This document shows positions 37,809-48,653 of a DNA stretch of 64,000 nt, one piece after another. Position 1 is the stretch's first letter. Each line of letters begins with the position of its first letter. The stretch is from Thermothelomyces thermophilus ATCC 42464. Lineage: Eukaryota; Ascomycota; Sordariomycetes; Sordariales; Chaetomiaceae. Position numbers and translations under genes: made by a program. The stretch is taken from contig NC_016478.1 of the NCBI RefSeq assembly GCF_000226095.1, forward strand, positions 3,090,001-3,154,000. Direction: 5' to 3'. The notes under the pieces were generated by a model. It made no database searches and had not been told where the DNA came from. It saw only the letters and a list, made by a program, of their open reading frames with translations.

Positions 37809-37880
37809 GGTTCTGTAGTGTAGCGGTTATCACTTCGGATTCTGATTCCGACAACCCCGGTTCGAGTCCGGGCAGGACCT
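37809..37880 (+). tRNA. tRNA-Gln (CTG anticodon)
   Basis: Complete intronless cloverleaf. The acceptor stem GGTTCTG (37809-37815) pairs with CAGGACC (37873-37879), followed by discriminator T. D-arm GTG/CAC closes TAGCGGTTAT. Anticodon stem TCGGA/TCCGA (37835-37839, 37847-37851) holds loop TTCTGAT with anticodon CTG at 37842-37844, reading CAG. T-arm CCCGG/CCGGG encloses TTCGAGT. The body closely resembles remembered yeast tRNA-Gln. Confidence 0.96.
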
Positions 37881-37884
37881 TCAA

Positions 37885-37889
37885 TTTTT
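37885..37889 (+). terminator. RNA polymerase III terminator (T5)
   Basis: TTTTT five bases after the tRNA-Gln discriminator base, in the expected position for pol III termination. Confidence 0.8.
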
Positions 37890-38835
37890 CCCGGCTTCCG
37901 GAACCACTGAACCCGGTGGATCCTTTGTTTTTTTTTTCCACATTGCACCGGAGAACATGTGGAGATAACGCTTTCTCGAGCCTTGTTCCCCGATGAAGGG
38001 GGTCTCTTGAGGCTGGCCTCGAGCCTGTAACAGATTGATTCAGAGCACGCCGATCGGTGGTCTAGACTCCCGGCTTGTCGCCAGCGACGTGCCCGGAACA
38101 AGCCACACCACAAGGCGCTATCCCACCGTTCTCCTACGCATGCAGGTAGGTAGTGTATTGTATGTACTGAATGTTACTCAAACACATGTATGTACAACCT
38201 CTAATCCTTGTACATACATACACCCCCGGCGTGCACTTGGGGGCCAGGTAACTGAGAAAGCCCAACCACGCAGCGCAAATTACCAGTGTGTCAGCTTCTG
38301 CAGGTGGGCATGCACACCGCAGGAGCGCACAGCAGTGCAGACTGGGGCGTGGCAGGTGAAGTTCGTCGGTCAGATGAAATGATAAGGGGTTTTGCGTTGC
38401 GGTGTCGCTCCGGGGATCGGCACGTCTTGGTCGAACCCGGGCGCAGTAGTGCAGAGAGGCTGCGTCGTACCTATACATATTGCATGTTTCTGGGCCTTTC
38501 CTTTTGGTTCCTGCCGTCAGGAATGTGCGGAATCCACCAGGCTGCCGTTGCGCGCGGACCCGACGGACTTGTACACTAGAGGTCAAGTACCCACTGCGCG
38601 TAACGGCCCGGGTAGGGCCGGAGTCCTCCACAACAGGATTTGAGAATATCTATATGTCAAGAGAAACAAAACGCATTAAAAATTTTATCTAAGTGCCGAG
38701 GACGAGAACGGTCGCAACAAGCTGGAGTACCGAGTTAGAGTAACAAGACTGGGTGCAAGACGGGGGATGAGACGGGGAACATGAGAGCTCCAATAAGATA
38801 GGGCGACCAAAGAGGGGGACGAGACGGGAGAGACA

Positions 38836-39087
38836 AGGGGTCGACAAGACGGGGGAGACGAGCAACTCGACGAGTAGCTTGTGGAACTCGACCGGGGGGG
38901 GGGGGGGTAGTTCAAGGGGTCGACAAGAAGGGAAAGACGAGTAGCTCGTGAATCTTGACAGGGGGCAGGGGAGAAGGGGTCGACAAGATAGGAAAGACGA
39001 GTAGCTCGCGAATCTCGACAGGGGGGCGGGGGAGAAGGGGTCGATAAGACGGGAAAGACGAGTAGCTCGCGAATCTCGACCGCCGGG
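38836..39087. repeat. Minisatellite, about four 60-65 bp units
   Basis: The units share the core GGGGTCGACAAGACGGGAAA followed by GACGAGTAGCTCGCGAATCT and CGAC, then a G-rich spacer of variable length (runs up to 13 G). Copies begin near 38837, 38915, 38976 and 39037. The two rightmost units are most alike; the first is most diverged and a G-run separates it from the second. Confidence 0.85.
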
Positions 39088-40289
39088 GGGGGGGGACGGG
39101 TGCCAAGATATAGTGTGATCGGGACTAGCAAAGTGGGTCTGCGCGCTCTATGTACACTACAGAGTACTAAGCATGCTTCCACTGGCCATCCCCCATCCCG
39201 TCCTCCAACGACAACTCGTCCAGAGGGCAAATTTTGAGTAAGGAGCGCATTGCAGGTACACTAGATGATGAGTATCTACGTAGTACTTCACTCAAGCAAT
39301 TCCGTATGCCTTGTTTCTTGGCAAGGCGAGTTTTTGGTGATACTCGCTGGTTTCCTCGGCGCCGTCGTGTTCTCGACTTGAGCCAACGGGCCGCGGTCAT
39401 TTGCCAATCAATCAACTCTGCTTGCGGATTTAACCACGGAATACACTCCATCACGAAAGAGAGCACCGTTGCGTCGCATTCGAGGTTCACCCCCCCTGTC
39501 GCGCGCGCCCGCTCCCTACGTTTAACTAACCCGTAGTGTAATCCGTACAGGTTACGGTACCAGGACTCCACACGGCAGTCCTGCAGATCGACAGGAGGGA
39601 AAAAGCGATTCGCTCCGCTACACACAGACAGGGGCAGATGCATGGCTTTTGGTCCAGCCCGTTCGGTGACCTGCACGGCGCGCCGGGTTGAATGACATCA
39701 TACGGCTGCTGGGCGAGAGCTCTGGTTCAGAAAGAAGCTTCCGGATTTTAGAGATCACCACGCCGAATGCTTGTGCAACATTAGTGCCGTAGGAGAAACC
39801 GTGTAAGCCATTTGTTAATGTGCATACCTGATGTACACCCGGAATTCCATGCGCAGTACGCGTATACCCTGGTTGGTAGGAGCATCAATTCGCGACCCCG
39901 ACTTCGAATACCCTGTAACCCTTGTAGAACTGGCGAGTCTGGTCGCAATTGCTGCGTGGCAATCGCATGTGCGTATGCAGGCCCAAGGAAAAGGTAACTT
40001 AATGCGGACAGTTGTCGTGGGTTAGTTGCCGTAATTCGCATCAAGATCGTCAGGCGTGAGCTCCTGCAACACACTGGCAGGGTATTTCGGTCTTCGCAAC
40101 TGTCCTCGCTAGTGTACTAGATATGTAGGTATTTACGTTGTACGGACTGCATATAATGCACATTGGTATTAGGGCGAGACAGTGCCTTTGCGAGGCAGAC
40201 AGATGGGTCAGTCTTTGCAGCGCGGAATGGAAGCATTGGCGCTGGAAGTTCTTGAGCTGTTGTACTCCGTAACGAACTATCCAAATTGT

Positions 40290-40374
40290 CCAAAATGGAA
40301 GAACGTCCAAAATGGAAGAACGTCCAAAATGGAAGAACGTCCAAAATGGAAGAACGTCCAAAATGGAAGAACGG
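40290..40374. repeat. 17-bp tandem repeat, five copies
   Basis: Unit CCAAAATGGAAGAACGT repeated five times without interruption and nearly without change. One plus-strand frame reads KMEERPKWKNVQNGRT, but there is no gene around it. There are no spacers, so it is not a CRISPR array. Confidence 0.93.
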
Positions 40375-41055
40375 GCACACATACCTATCAAGTGTGCATG
40401 CTGCTGGCTTGCGCTATGAGCTGGCGGTTTCGCCTTCACACTTGCCGAACCTTGCTGTCTTGGCGTAATGTTGCTGGCGCTCGCCATTCGGGAACCTGAA
40501 TGGGGAAGCATCCCGCAGAAACAGCCGACGTTGTTCTCGGCGGGCGTGCCTCCCCGGTGGGCTTCTCCCGAATGACCGCCCCGAGGGCAATGTGGGTCGA
40601 ATGAAAATTTCCTAAAGGTACCTAGGTACTTCGGGCGTACATGAGGTAAATTCCGAGTATCACAGAATCACAGACCGCTTCGGTGTGCTAGGATAGAGTA
40701 GCAGTGACTCGGAAACCGGAAGTGTCGTGTGCTGTTCATTCCTTGCTGTTGTGGCTCGCGTGGCTGTCAAAATCTGTGGGATGCGTTAGCGGAAACGCTC
40801 TTCAGCTAACTTGGCAATGTGTGAGAGAAGAGGGCGCGAACCAGGATGAGCCCCCACAGATGATCTGGAATCCGTGTAAAGTGAGCACCCCTCCCTCGGG
40901 CACGGGAGCCCAGACCCACATCATGACCCTTTCGTTCTTTGCCACCGTTTCGTTCTTGGCGCCCTGTCGCACTGGTGCAGGCTTGTTTCGCGGATCAGGT
41001 ACCATCTACTCGATATTGCAGCGATCTCGTATGTATGTATGTACATAGTGTATTC

Positions 41056-41077
41056 GTATGTACGGATCCGTACATAC
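41056..41077. repeat. 22-bp perfect palindrome
   Basis: GTATGTACGGA followed by its exact reverse complement, set in a GTAT/ATAC microsatellite patch. A 19-base stretch including most of it recurs at 2297-2315. Confidence 0.85.
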
Positions 41078-44019
41078 ATACAGGCGCATCCGCTCGCTAA
41101 CAGGGCCACCTAAACTTCGTTTTGTACAGGATGAACCTCATATATGTACATAGATACGTGTACTAGTTACCTAGGTATCCAGGGCGCAACAGAGATCCAA
41201 GATCAATGAAGGCAATTACAGTCAGGCGGCAGGCGTTTCGATTCAAACGCAACGCGTCGACAACGGGTGCTGCCCCACTTCACTCCCGGGGCCGAATGAG
41301 AGAGCTGGAGGTACTGAACTTTGAAGTTCATCCACTTGGACCTTGCATCCGGCCTTGGCTGCCTCCCACTTTTGAGTCCGTCGTCGGTAGGTGTTGAGCA
41401 ACTGCAGGTGCCGCGGGAAGCCCAGCAAATCCAGCAGAGGATGCAACGCAGTAGTTAATACACTAGGCACCTACGAGCCTAGGGCACTCTACGTAATTAC
41501 GAGATCTGGGCACACTAGCATACACAACTACGAGATCATGGCGTGCGCAACCCCTCTTTCTCATTGCCAATTCGCTCCTGGTTGGCCTACGAAAATTGAT
41601 CCAGGCTCCCAGCATTTCGTGTACCATTGGAGCCGGAGATGACCGTCACGGCTTATTCGCTTCGGTACCAATGTGCCCTGAAGCTCTGGCCATCCTGCAT
41701 TGCTGTTGTCCTCTTGATTGCGACCTTCAAATCCGGGGCACAAGCTAATCGTGTATTGGAGCACGGACCTTGCTTGACGTTCTCGGATGCCCCTCTCTGC
41801 GTTCGGAGTTCCTCCCCTAGGTACCTCGACAAGCAGGGATCTAGGCCCCTTTCCACCAACGTTTCTGATCCAATCGTCAACTCGGTACTACGAACTACTG
41901 CGTATGCATGCCTCTGTGTATGCATGTATGTATGTACGTACATAGGTACGTACATCGGTGCGTAATGTATGTACATACCTGAGGTAGGGACATACAACGG
42001 AATAGCTTGGGCCCCACTACATCCTGTTGTGGCAATCCCACGCTCTCTCTCTGAAGCTCCCCGTCGCAACACGGGCACTCATCCCCGCGGTTGCAGCGTG
42101 CGGTACCGAAAGCGCGGACTGTCCCCGTTGTAGCAACGTGAGATTCCGAGTTCTCAACGTTCAGGCAATCAGCGCAGCGCAGGCAGTGTCGGTAAACCGG
42201 ATGTACGAGAGCTGGTAGCGCTCCTTCCGTTTCGGCCCATGCTTACCGAGGAAAGAGAAGTTGCGTCTGTTGGTAGGATGAAATTGACAGTACCCAAGGT
42301 ACTGAATACCTGTCCAGATGTACCTTGCCCAGGACGAATTTCTCTGCTTGCAGTAAGGTACTCCTGCTCCGTTCTTCGAAGGCGGATGCTGCAGCGTGTT
42401 TGGCATAGGTACCGTGGACGTGCAGTACCTAAGGTTGGGATGTGCCCCACAACCATTTTCTCCTCACCTTCACCTCCCCCTCATCCAATGAAGCTATCGC
42501 ACCAGGAAGTGAACGAGAGTTACGCAGCATGGCCCGGCCCAGACTTCCTCGCCAAAACGGCTTGTCTTTTCGTTTTGCTCCTGAATCGACGCAGCCACGC
42601 GGCTACTTGAAGAGATTCGCAGTATATTCGTTGGGACATTATTTCGTACCCATCGTGCAAGTGACACGGCAGAAAGTCACAAGTTTGCATCCGTCCATTG
42701 CTGATCGTGGAGGCTTCCGACCTGTTGCCAAAAGACCCCCATTCCGGGTTCTTGGGCCCCTGCCGAAAGCAGCCACACCGCAGTACACCGCTTCATCCAG
42801 AGAGTAACGCAGTATATTAGGTTCCTCTTCCTATCCGAAAGGTAGGGTGACACGATCTTGCTAGGTGTGACATCGCCTGTTGATCCTGCTTGGCGTAAGG
42901 CGCGAGGCGTCCGAACCAAGCAACGGCCCATGTCTGCAGCGGCATTGTGGCGGTTCCCTCCCCGAACGTGAACGGGGTCTTGCTGCTCTTCTACGCAGCC
43001 TTGCCCCTTCCCGTCAATGAGGGAGGTGGACCGAGCCGATCGGACTGTCACTCCGGCTGAACCTGAAACAATAGCCAACACAACCAAACTAGAAAAATTA
43101 GCGACGGGAACGAGCGAGTGTCTACGATATGCCGGGAAATCAACGTTTACGCCAATGTGAGCAACGGTCGGGGCAGTTGAGCTAGTACCGAGACTTCAGC
43201 CTACATGGGGTCGACGTAACAAATTCAGGAGCCTTCCACCAGCAACCGAAAAAACAACGAAGCGGGACCATCGCAAACCTGATAGGGAAACAAATTGGTA
43301 AGCAGATCACTTAAGGTCTAGTGCAGTGTTTATTATGTACTTTTTTCCTTCGGAACTCCACTCCTGCGAAGTTCCGTATCTGCCTCCCCAACCATCCGTC
43401 CAATAACCAAGTCGGATGTTTATTGACCAGGTTTATGTCCAACATCAAACCGCACTGCGGAGAAAGTGCTTTGGGCAATGCACCAGCGGACTGTGTCGGG
43501 GAGGTCTAACCTAGGTGCTGTACCTACACTACGCAGTAATTAAGGGTCACCCATGGCTCGAGGTCCATTGTGAGACCAAAAGGAGCGAGAGTAATACCAT
43601 GCAGACGGCGGTCCACTGGTGTGCGAATCCACCCCCTCTACCCCTGCTGGCATACGCAGGAGACGGTGAGATCCATTTTCCCTTTCTTTCTCGGCGTTCT
43701 TCTGCAGGCGCCTCTTACGCCCTCGGAGGGCCTTTTACCACTACTAATAACCCGACAACATCCCTCCGCCAACTTCTCACTCCTCCCGTCTCTTCTTTCT
43801 TGTCATCAACACTTGTATACATTCGAGACACTCATCAGCGTTGCCCGCCTGTAGGCTTTTTGTGCTTCGTCAAGCCTTGATCCGATATTACACATGGAGA
43901 ACTCTCAGGGTTGAACCAAGCACTCAACCTTCACACAGACATTGAGATTCCCCACCGAGCCGCCTTGCTCACCTTTACCTTCCTACTGAGAACAAAGAAC
44001 GAAGCAAAACAGAAAAACA

Positions 44020-44518
44020 ATGGCGTTAAGGTATGTGGCTGCAGTCGAGATGTTGGTCATGTCTCTTCTCTTCCCTCTCTTGCTACACCCTCCTCCACAC
44101 CCTCTCTCTACTCCACCGCTCTCGCTTTCTTTATTTGCTCTTGCCTTTTGGGGAACCTGTGACGAGACCCTCGCCTTGCGGCTCTTGGTTTTCTCTGGTA
44201 CCGTACGGTACTATAGTTACGGAGATAAAATGCCCCGCACTGACCTTGGCAAGCCAATACCCCAGCAGCGCAAACAGCGGTTCCACCCAGGCTCCGACAG
44301 CCGGTTCAAGCTCAACCGCGGCGTCCTCCCAGTCGCAGCCATCCCCACAGATGGTGCAATATCTGGCCCAGCCCGCAGCAGAGGATGGCTCAATGTACGG
44401 ACGGCTTGCCGAGCAGCCTTTGGCGGGAGATCCCGCCGGTCGCGTCGGGCATTACGAGGCGCGCGCTGAGCACGAGATCAACCGTTTTGACACCCGGTTC
44501 CAGCCGTCGCGGCAATAA
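44020..44518 (+). CDS. Small two-exon orphan protein (87 residues)
   Basis: Exon 1 is only 11 nt (44020-44030, coding MAL plus two bases); the intron is 235 bp with a GTATGT donor and CCCAG acceptor; exon 2 is 44266-44518. The phase fits exactly. The product is MALSSANSGSTQAP, a Ser/Thr/Gln-rich stretch, then a better ordered C-terminal half (MVQYLAQPAAEDGSMYGRLA, AGDPAGRVGHYEARAEHEIN, RFDTRFQPSRQ). No domain is recognised. The composition, the charged helix-like tail and the splice fit argue for a real conserved gene rather than a chance frame. Exon 1 is assigned by phase and splice consensus and is the weaker part of the model. Confidence 0.5.
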
Positions 44519-45544
44519 ATCTCCCAGACAAATCCTCCTTCTGACGCAACATCCGGCAAAGCGCGGCCGGGATGCCGAGCCGCCTTACGGGGCCTCTACA
44601 CTAATGGCGACCGATCACCCGGTCGAGTATTCGTCCTCAATTTACCAGGATCAGAAAACGAAAATAGCAGCGCAGGGTCAGGATAAGGTTTAGTTATTTT
44701 TGGGAGATCTCGGACGTGGTGGAGACGGGCGGTGGGCTTCTCAGGGACCACTCCACATTACGCAATTACCACAGTACACTATACTAATTATACTACAACA
44801 GGGGACGCCTGGATAGCGGTCATAACCCCACGCAGCTTATCACGGCGGTTCGGATGATGCCAGGAGCAAACACGCAAGCGCGTGCATCAGAAACGGAGAA
44901 AACAAAACTAAAATTATCTAATCAATGTATATATACTTCGATGAGACTAATCTTGAAAACAGCTTTTCTCGCTGCTCAGCTCTCCTGAAATAATCCCAAT
45001 TTTTTTGGCCAATTAACATAGTACTTGTCTTAACAGTGGTTGACTGTCCCCCTCTTCCCTCTCTCACCCGACTGGGATTAACGTAAGGAGCTAGCCTGCC
45101 TTCCCTCCCCAAACCGATCAGACCATAACCGGCCAACTTGGCACCCAAAATAGAACATTTTTCCTTGGTGTTTTGTCTGCTGCAGGCCTGCTCATTCTAG
45201 CACGGCCAAGATTTGACATCAAGTCGGAGAGCTCCCTCCTAAGCACCGGCAGGAAGCAGGACAAAATCCGGCGAGCGCGGTGGCGGCAGTCGTTGCATGC
45301 ACTACCGATTACAGACATGTGACCCACTTCCCCCATTAGTACAGCTTAGTGCTCGAGGCATATAGGCTGCAGTCACACACATCACGGGCGACGAACGACG
45401 GCAGCGATGGGAGCGCGATCTCGGCCTTTGGCCCTGTCAAATGGCGCAAAACCCACCCAGTATGACAGGAGCGTTCCTCGATCGGGCCCCACGCAAGATT
45501 TTGTGTTCGGTCAAATTCGCCTCGCCTCTGCAGGCTCCCGATGG

Positions 45545-45587
<43 letters not shown>

Positions 45588-46357
45588 GTTGATGGCGTTC
45601 GGGACCGCGCCGTCCGGACACGGTACGTACATACACGTGTATGCCCCACGGGGCGATGCGCCACGGCACTTCTTCGGGCGTGTGGAGGAACATGGGATAC
45701 ACATGTGTCACAGTGTCGCCTTGTCTGGCGCGACGGGTCTGTCTGCTCCTTTTTTTTTTTCTCTGCAAGGATATGGGGCACGGCACCCGGCTAAGATGTA
45801 AGGTACAGTACCTACTTAGGTAGTTAGCTAAGCATTCGGGAATCTTGCGTTCCCATTCTTTCGAGCCGATTGCAACATCGCAAGATGGCACCTTGGGTTG
45901 TTTTTATTCTCCCGGTCAAAAGTCTCCGCGGAAGCCGTAAGGCTGAAACAGCGATACGCACCCCTGTGGTCTAGAACGCTTACTTTTTAATAAGTGCGTG
46001 GTTGGGGAGACGAGGAAAGGGAGGGGGGGTGGGTGGTGGTGGATGGTTTTTCGTCTAGTTATTGGCTACACTCTAAAAGCGGGTCTTAGACGTGCCCGCG
46101 ACGGCGGCAAGGCATAATAGGTATGTATGTACATTTTGATGACCAGGGAAAACCGTAGCGATGCTTTGGGCAAGGCTTGTTATCTATAGTATGACAATTG
46201 GCAACTGCAACGCCGTTGTTCGAGACATGCTCCAATGCACTCCATTATGTAGGGAAAGGTCTGGAAGACCTGTGTCAAGATAGCCACGCCTAACTGCCAA
46301 TGCAACGCTCTCTGATTTAATTAGAGGCCCGGGAAGCCATCTGCCTAGGGACGTCGT
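44519..46357. other. Intergenic spacer with long homopolymer
   Basis: No gene seen. It contains a 36-T run (45550-45585), a second T run of 10 near 45751-45760 and an AGGTAC-A-GTACCT palindrome at 45801-45813. Confidence 0.5.
45550..45585 (+). repeat. 36-nt poly(T) tract
   Basis: Uninterrupted T run in non-coding DNA. Frames crossing it on both strands are artefacts of poly-Phe or poly-Lys reading. Confidence 0.9.
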
Positions 46358-47296
46358 TCAAGAAACGGTCACGTTCTTGTAGAAGAGGTTGGACCTCCGG
46401 TCGCCAGCCTTACCGGAGGCGAAGCCGAGGAAGAGGCGGACCTGGCCGGCGGCCGTCTTGTAGATGGCCAGGCCCTCGGGCTCGCGGAAGCTGAGGGTGG
46501 AGCCGGCCTTGGTGATGAGGGGGCCCTGGACGACCTCGCCCGTGTTCATGTCGACGCTGGCGACCTCCGAGTTGAGCTCGGCGCTGACGTCGTACGAGTC
46601 GCCCCAGAGCAGGTAGAGGTACCGGCCGTAGGCGGTGTAGCCCTGGAAGTTCTTGCCCTTGGTCTTGGGCAGCGGCTGCTTGAAGTCGGCCAGCGGGGAC
46701 GAGAAGTCGCCCTTGGTGGCGGCCGCGAGGTCGTAGACGGCGATGTGCTTGCCCGAGCCCTCGAGGTGGTAGCGCACCACCAGCCGGTTGTGCACCGGGT
46801 CGACGGCGCACGTGTGCTCCGTGGCCGCCGCCACCGGCTTGAACTTCCTGAGCTCGCTCGACGACTTGGTCAGCGTCTTGCCGCTCGTGAACTTGAACCG
46901 CGCCAGCTGCTTGCCGTAGCCGTTGTCGTTGGCGTCCACCTCGGTCCACAGGTACGTCGCCGACCCGTCCGCCTGCGCGCCGAACGAGACGCCGTGGCCG
47001 AACCCCTCGAGGTACATGTGGCCCACCTCGTTGCCGGAGAAGTCGAGCTGGGTGATGCAGAGGTCGCCCGACGTCTCGCCCGCGCCGTTCTTGCGCTGCG
47101 ACACGAACAGCCGCCGGTTGACGTTGTCGAAGGCGAAGCCCTGCTGCACCGTGTCGTCGTGCAGCGGCTTGTTGCGGTAGAGGTCGTACGACGGCTTGGA
47201 TAGGTCGAACCGGGCCGAGCTGGGCACCGTCGCCGAGACGACCGACGCCGCGAACGCCGCGAGCGCCGCGAGCGCCGTGAAGCTGAAGGACACCAT
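46358..47296 (-). CDS. Secreted TagC/P68-type beta-propeller protein
   Basis: Single-exon gene of 312 residues. The start is the ATG at 47296, because the signal peptide MVSFSFTALAALAAFAASVV followed by SA begins there; an in-frame ATG 25 codons upstream would bury it. The mature part (FDLSKPSYDLYRNKPLHDD, QGFAFDNVNRRLFVSQRKNG, YLWTEVDANDNGYGKQLARF, HTCAVDPVHNRLVVRYHLEG, SFREPEGLAIYKT) has the repeated-blade look of a beta-propeller. It recalls proteins annotated as teichoic-acid biosynthesis protein C / P68 receptor-binding propeller in Streptomyces and in ascomycetes. Enzymatic activity is unknown. It has no introns and strong GC bias, which would be compatible with, but do not prove, ancient acquisition from actinobacteria. 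Confidence 0.7.
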   Translation of the reverse strand: MVSFSFTALAALAAFAASVVSATVPSSARFDLSKPSYDLYRNKPLHDDTVQQGFAFDNVNRRLFVSQRKNGAGETSGDLCITQLDFSGNEVGHMYLEGFGHGVSFGAQADGSATYLWTEVDANDNGYGKQLARFKFTSGKTLTKSSSELRKFKPVAAATEHTCAVDPVHNRLVVRYHLEGSGKHIAVYDLAAATKGDFSSPLADFKQPLPKTKGKNFQGYTAYGRYLYLLWGDSYDVSAELNSEVASVDMNTGEVVQGPLITKAGSTLSFREPEGLAIYKTAAGQVRLFLGFASGKAGDRRSNLFYKNVTVS

Positions 47297-48653
47297 CGTG
47301 AGATCCAAATGACGGAAAGGGGGGGGGAACAAATTGGCGGTTCGCTGCCTTGACGAAAGAGCGATACGCAAGGCAGGCGTAGTCTAGGTTATTTTAGTAC
47401 CTAGTACGCATCTGTATCGAGAGAGAGAGAGAGAAGACGTTCATAGGTAAATACTTGTATGCGAGGCCGATGGGTGGAACTTATTCAGGTTCAAAATTAG
47501 AACGCGCCGATCCTGCTGGTGGAACCGCCCGTCGCGTGTAAGCCGCCCTAAATGTTGCGCCGAGCCGACCGTGAAGGGCAGGTATTGTCCCAATTAGGCA
47601 GTTGATTCACCTGCCCGCTGCTGCCCTACCCGCACTTTAACAATGGAAGCTGAGCAGGTGCCAATGTGGTTCGGTGCTCAACTGGGCAGAAGTTACCGAG
47701 ACCGAGGTCCGCAGAGCTAATTAAACATGGTGTCCTCTGCGCCCTTCCCACAGCATTTGTGTTCGTTCGCGGATGTGCGGAAAAGAGTTATAAGTACGAA
47801 GAGCTGAATCCGCTGCCAAGCTTTTAAGTGTAAAGCTTGGTTCACTTTGACGGGCGTGGCACGGAAGGCTTACACGTGTATATATTTAGCTTCACGTGTC
47901 CCCTGCCTGAGCCAGGTTAGTTGATATAGTTTTTTCTGTGATTGTTTTAGGCAACTGGTCATAACATCTATGACCCTACCCAGTTCTCTCCTCCCTACAA
48001 GGAAGCCGGTTACTGTGTAGGTAGGTAAGCAACGTCTTGGCGGCCAGATATGTGCACCACCATCAGTTTGATCAACGTCAGCCAAATCGAAGTTCATCAG
48101 ACGTCCGACTATCAGGACCGAACAAGTATGTCTTGCACACGCAGGGGGCTGGAAACACTTTCCCTCATACCGGATTTCAAGTCAAAATCCAGGTACACTG
48201 TGATATCGCAGAGACGAGAGAGAACCAAGGGCATATTCCAGAAGATTGTCACCATTGATCCTGCCTGGACCATCATTGGTGCTTCAGCCCGCTCTTGGTT
48301 CAGTGGTCAGCGGGGTTCAACGCGGCTCGCAATATACAGAATGTCCCCGAGGTTATAGCGGCGCGTCGGTTCGACCAACATCAAGGCGCTTTCATACGCC
48401 TCGCCGCGTGTTCTCAAAAGAGCCTCTCGGGAGGCTCATGCGCCACTGCGCAATGAGGCGCGGCCGTTCTTCCGAACCCCTCCTGAGTCTCGGCGCAGAA
48501 GCATGATTGCTCTGGAAGTGGACGTCGGTGAAGAGGCCCGGGCGGTCCATGTTTCCTGAAGAGAGGGCAGGAGACGACTGAAAGGTTTAACGGGCGCTTG
48601 GCGCCGACCTCGAGTGGTTTGTCTCCTTTGGTTTTGCTGAATCTTTGAATAAT
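47297..48653. other. Intergenic spacer, no gene seen
   Basis: About 1.36 kb. It contains a (GA)n run near 47417-47432 and AT-richer DNA, and is presumably the promoter of the propeller gene on its left side and the 3' flank of the HNH gene on its right. Plus frames around 48050-48358 have no recognisable content. Confidence 0.5.

Larger units (their letters stand above)
37890..44019. other. Gene-poor, repeat-bearing block of about 6 kb
   Basis: No supportable protein gene on either strand; frames are short and of chance-like composition. It contains a roughly 63-bp minisatellite (38836-39087), a 17-bp tandem repeat (40290-40374), GTATGTACATAC-type microsatellite patches (38205-38222, 41023-41077, 41920-41985) and many CCTAGG/GGTACC-centred words. 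No transposase, reverse transcriptase or terminal repeat was recognised. Confidence 0.5.

Noticed and set aside
39167-39676. 169-codon minus frame
   Set aside because: Begins with a non-ATG codon and shows no signal sequence, domain or coding bias.
40290-40374. CRISPR-like array
   Set aside because: Direct tandem copies without unique spacers in a eukaryotic genome.
37890-46357. Transposon or retroelement in the gene-poor block
   Set aside because: No reverse-transcriptase, transposase or integrase motifs and no paired terminal repeats could be recognised by eye.
46410-46949. Second frame inside the TagC-like gene
   Set aside because: Frame-shifted shadow rich in Gly/Arg/Pro; the reported frame has signal peptide and propeller blades.
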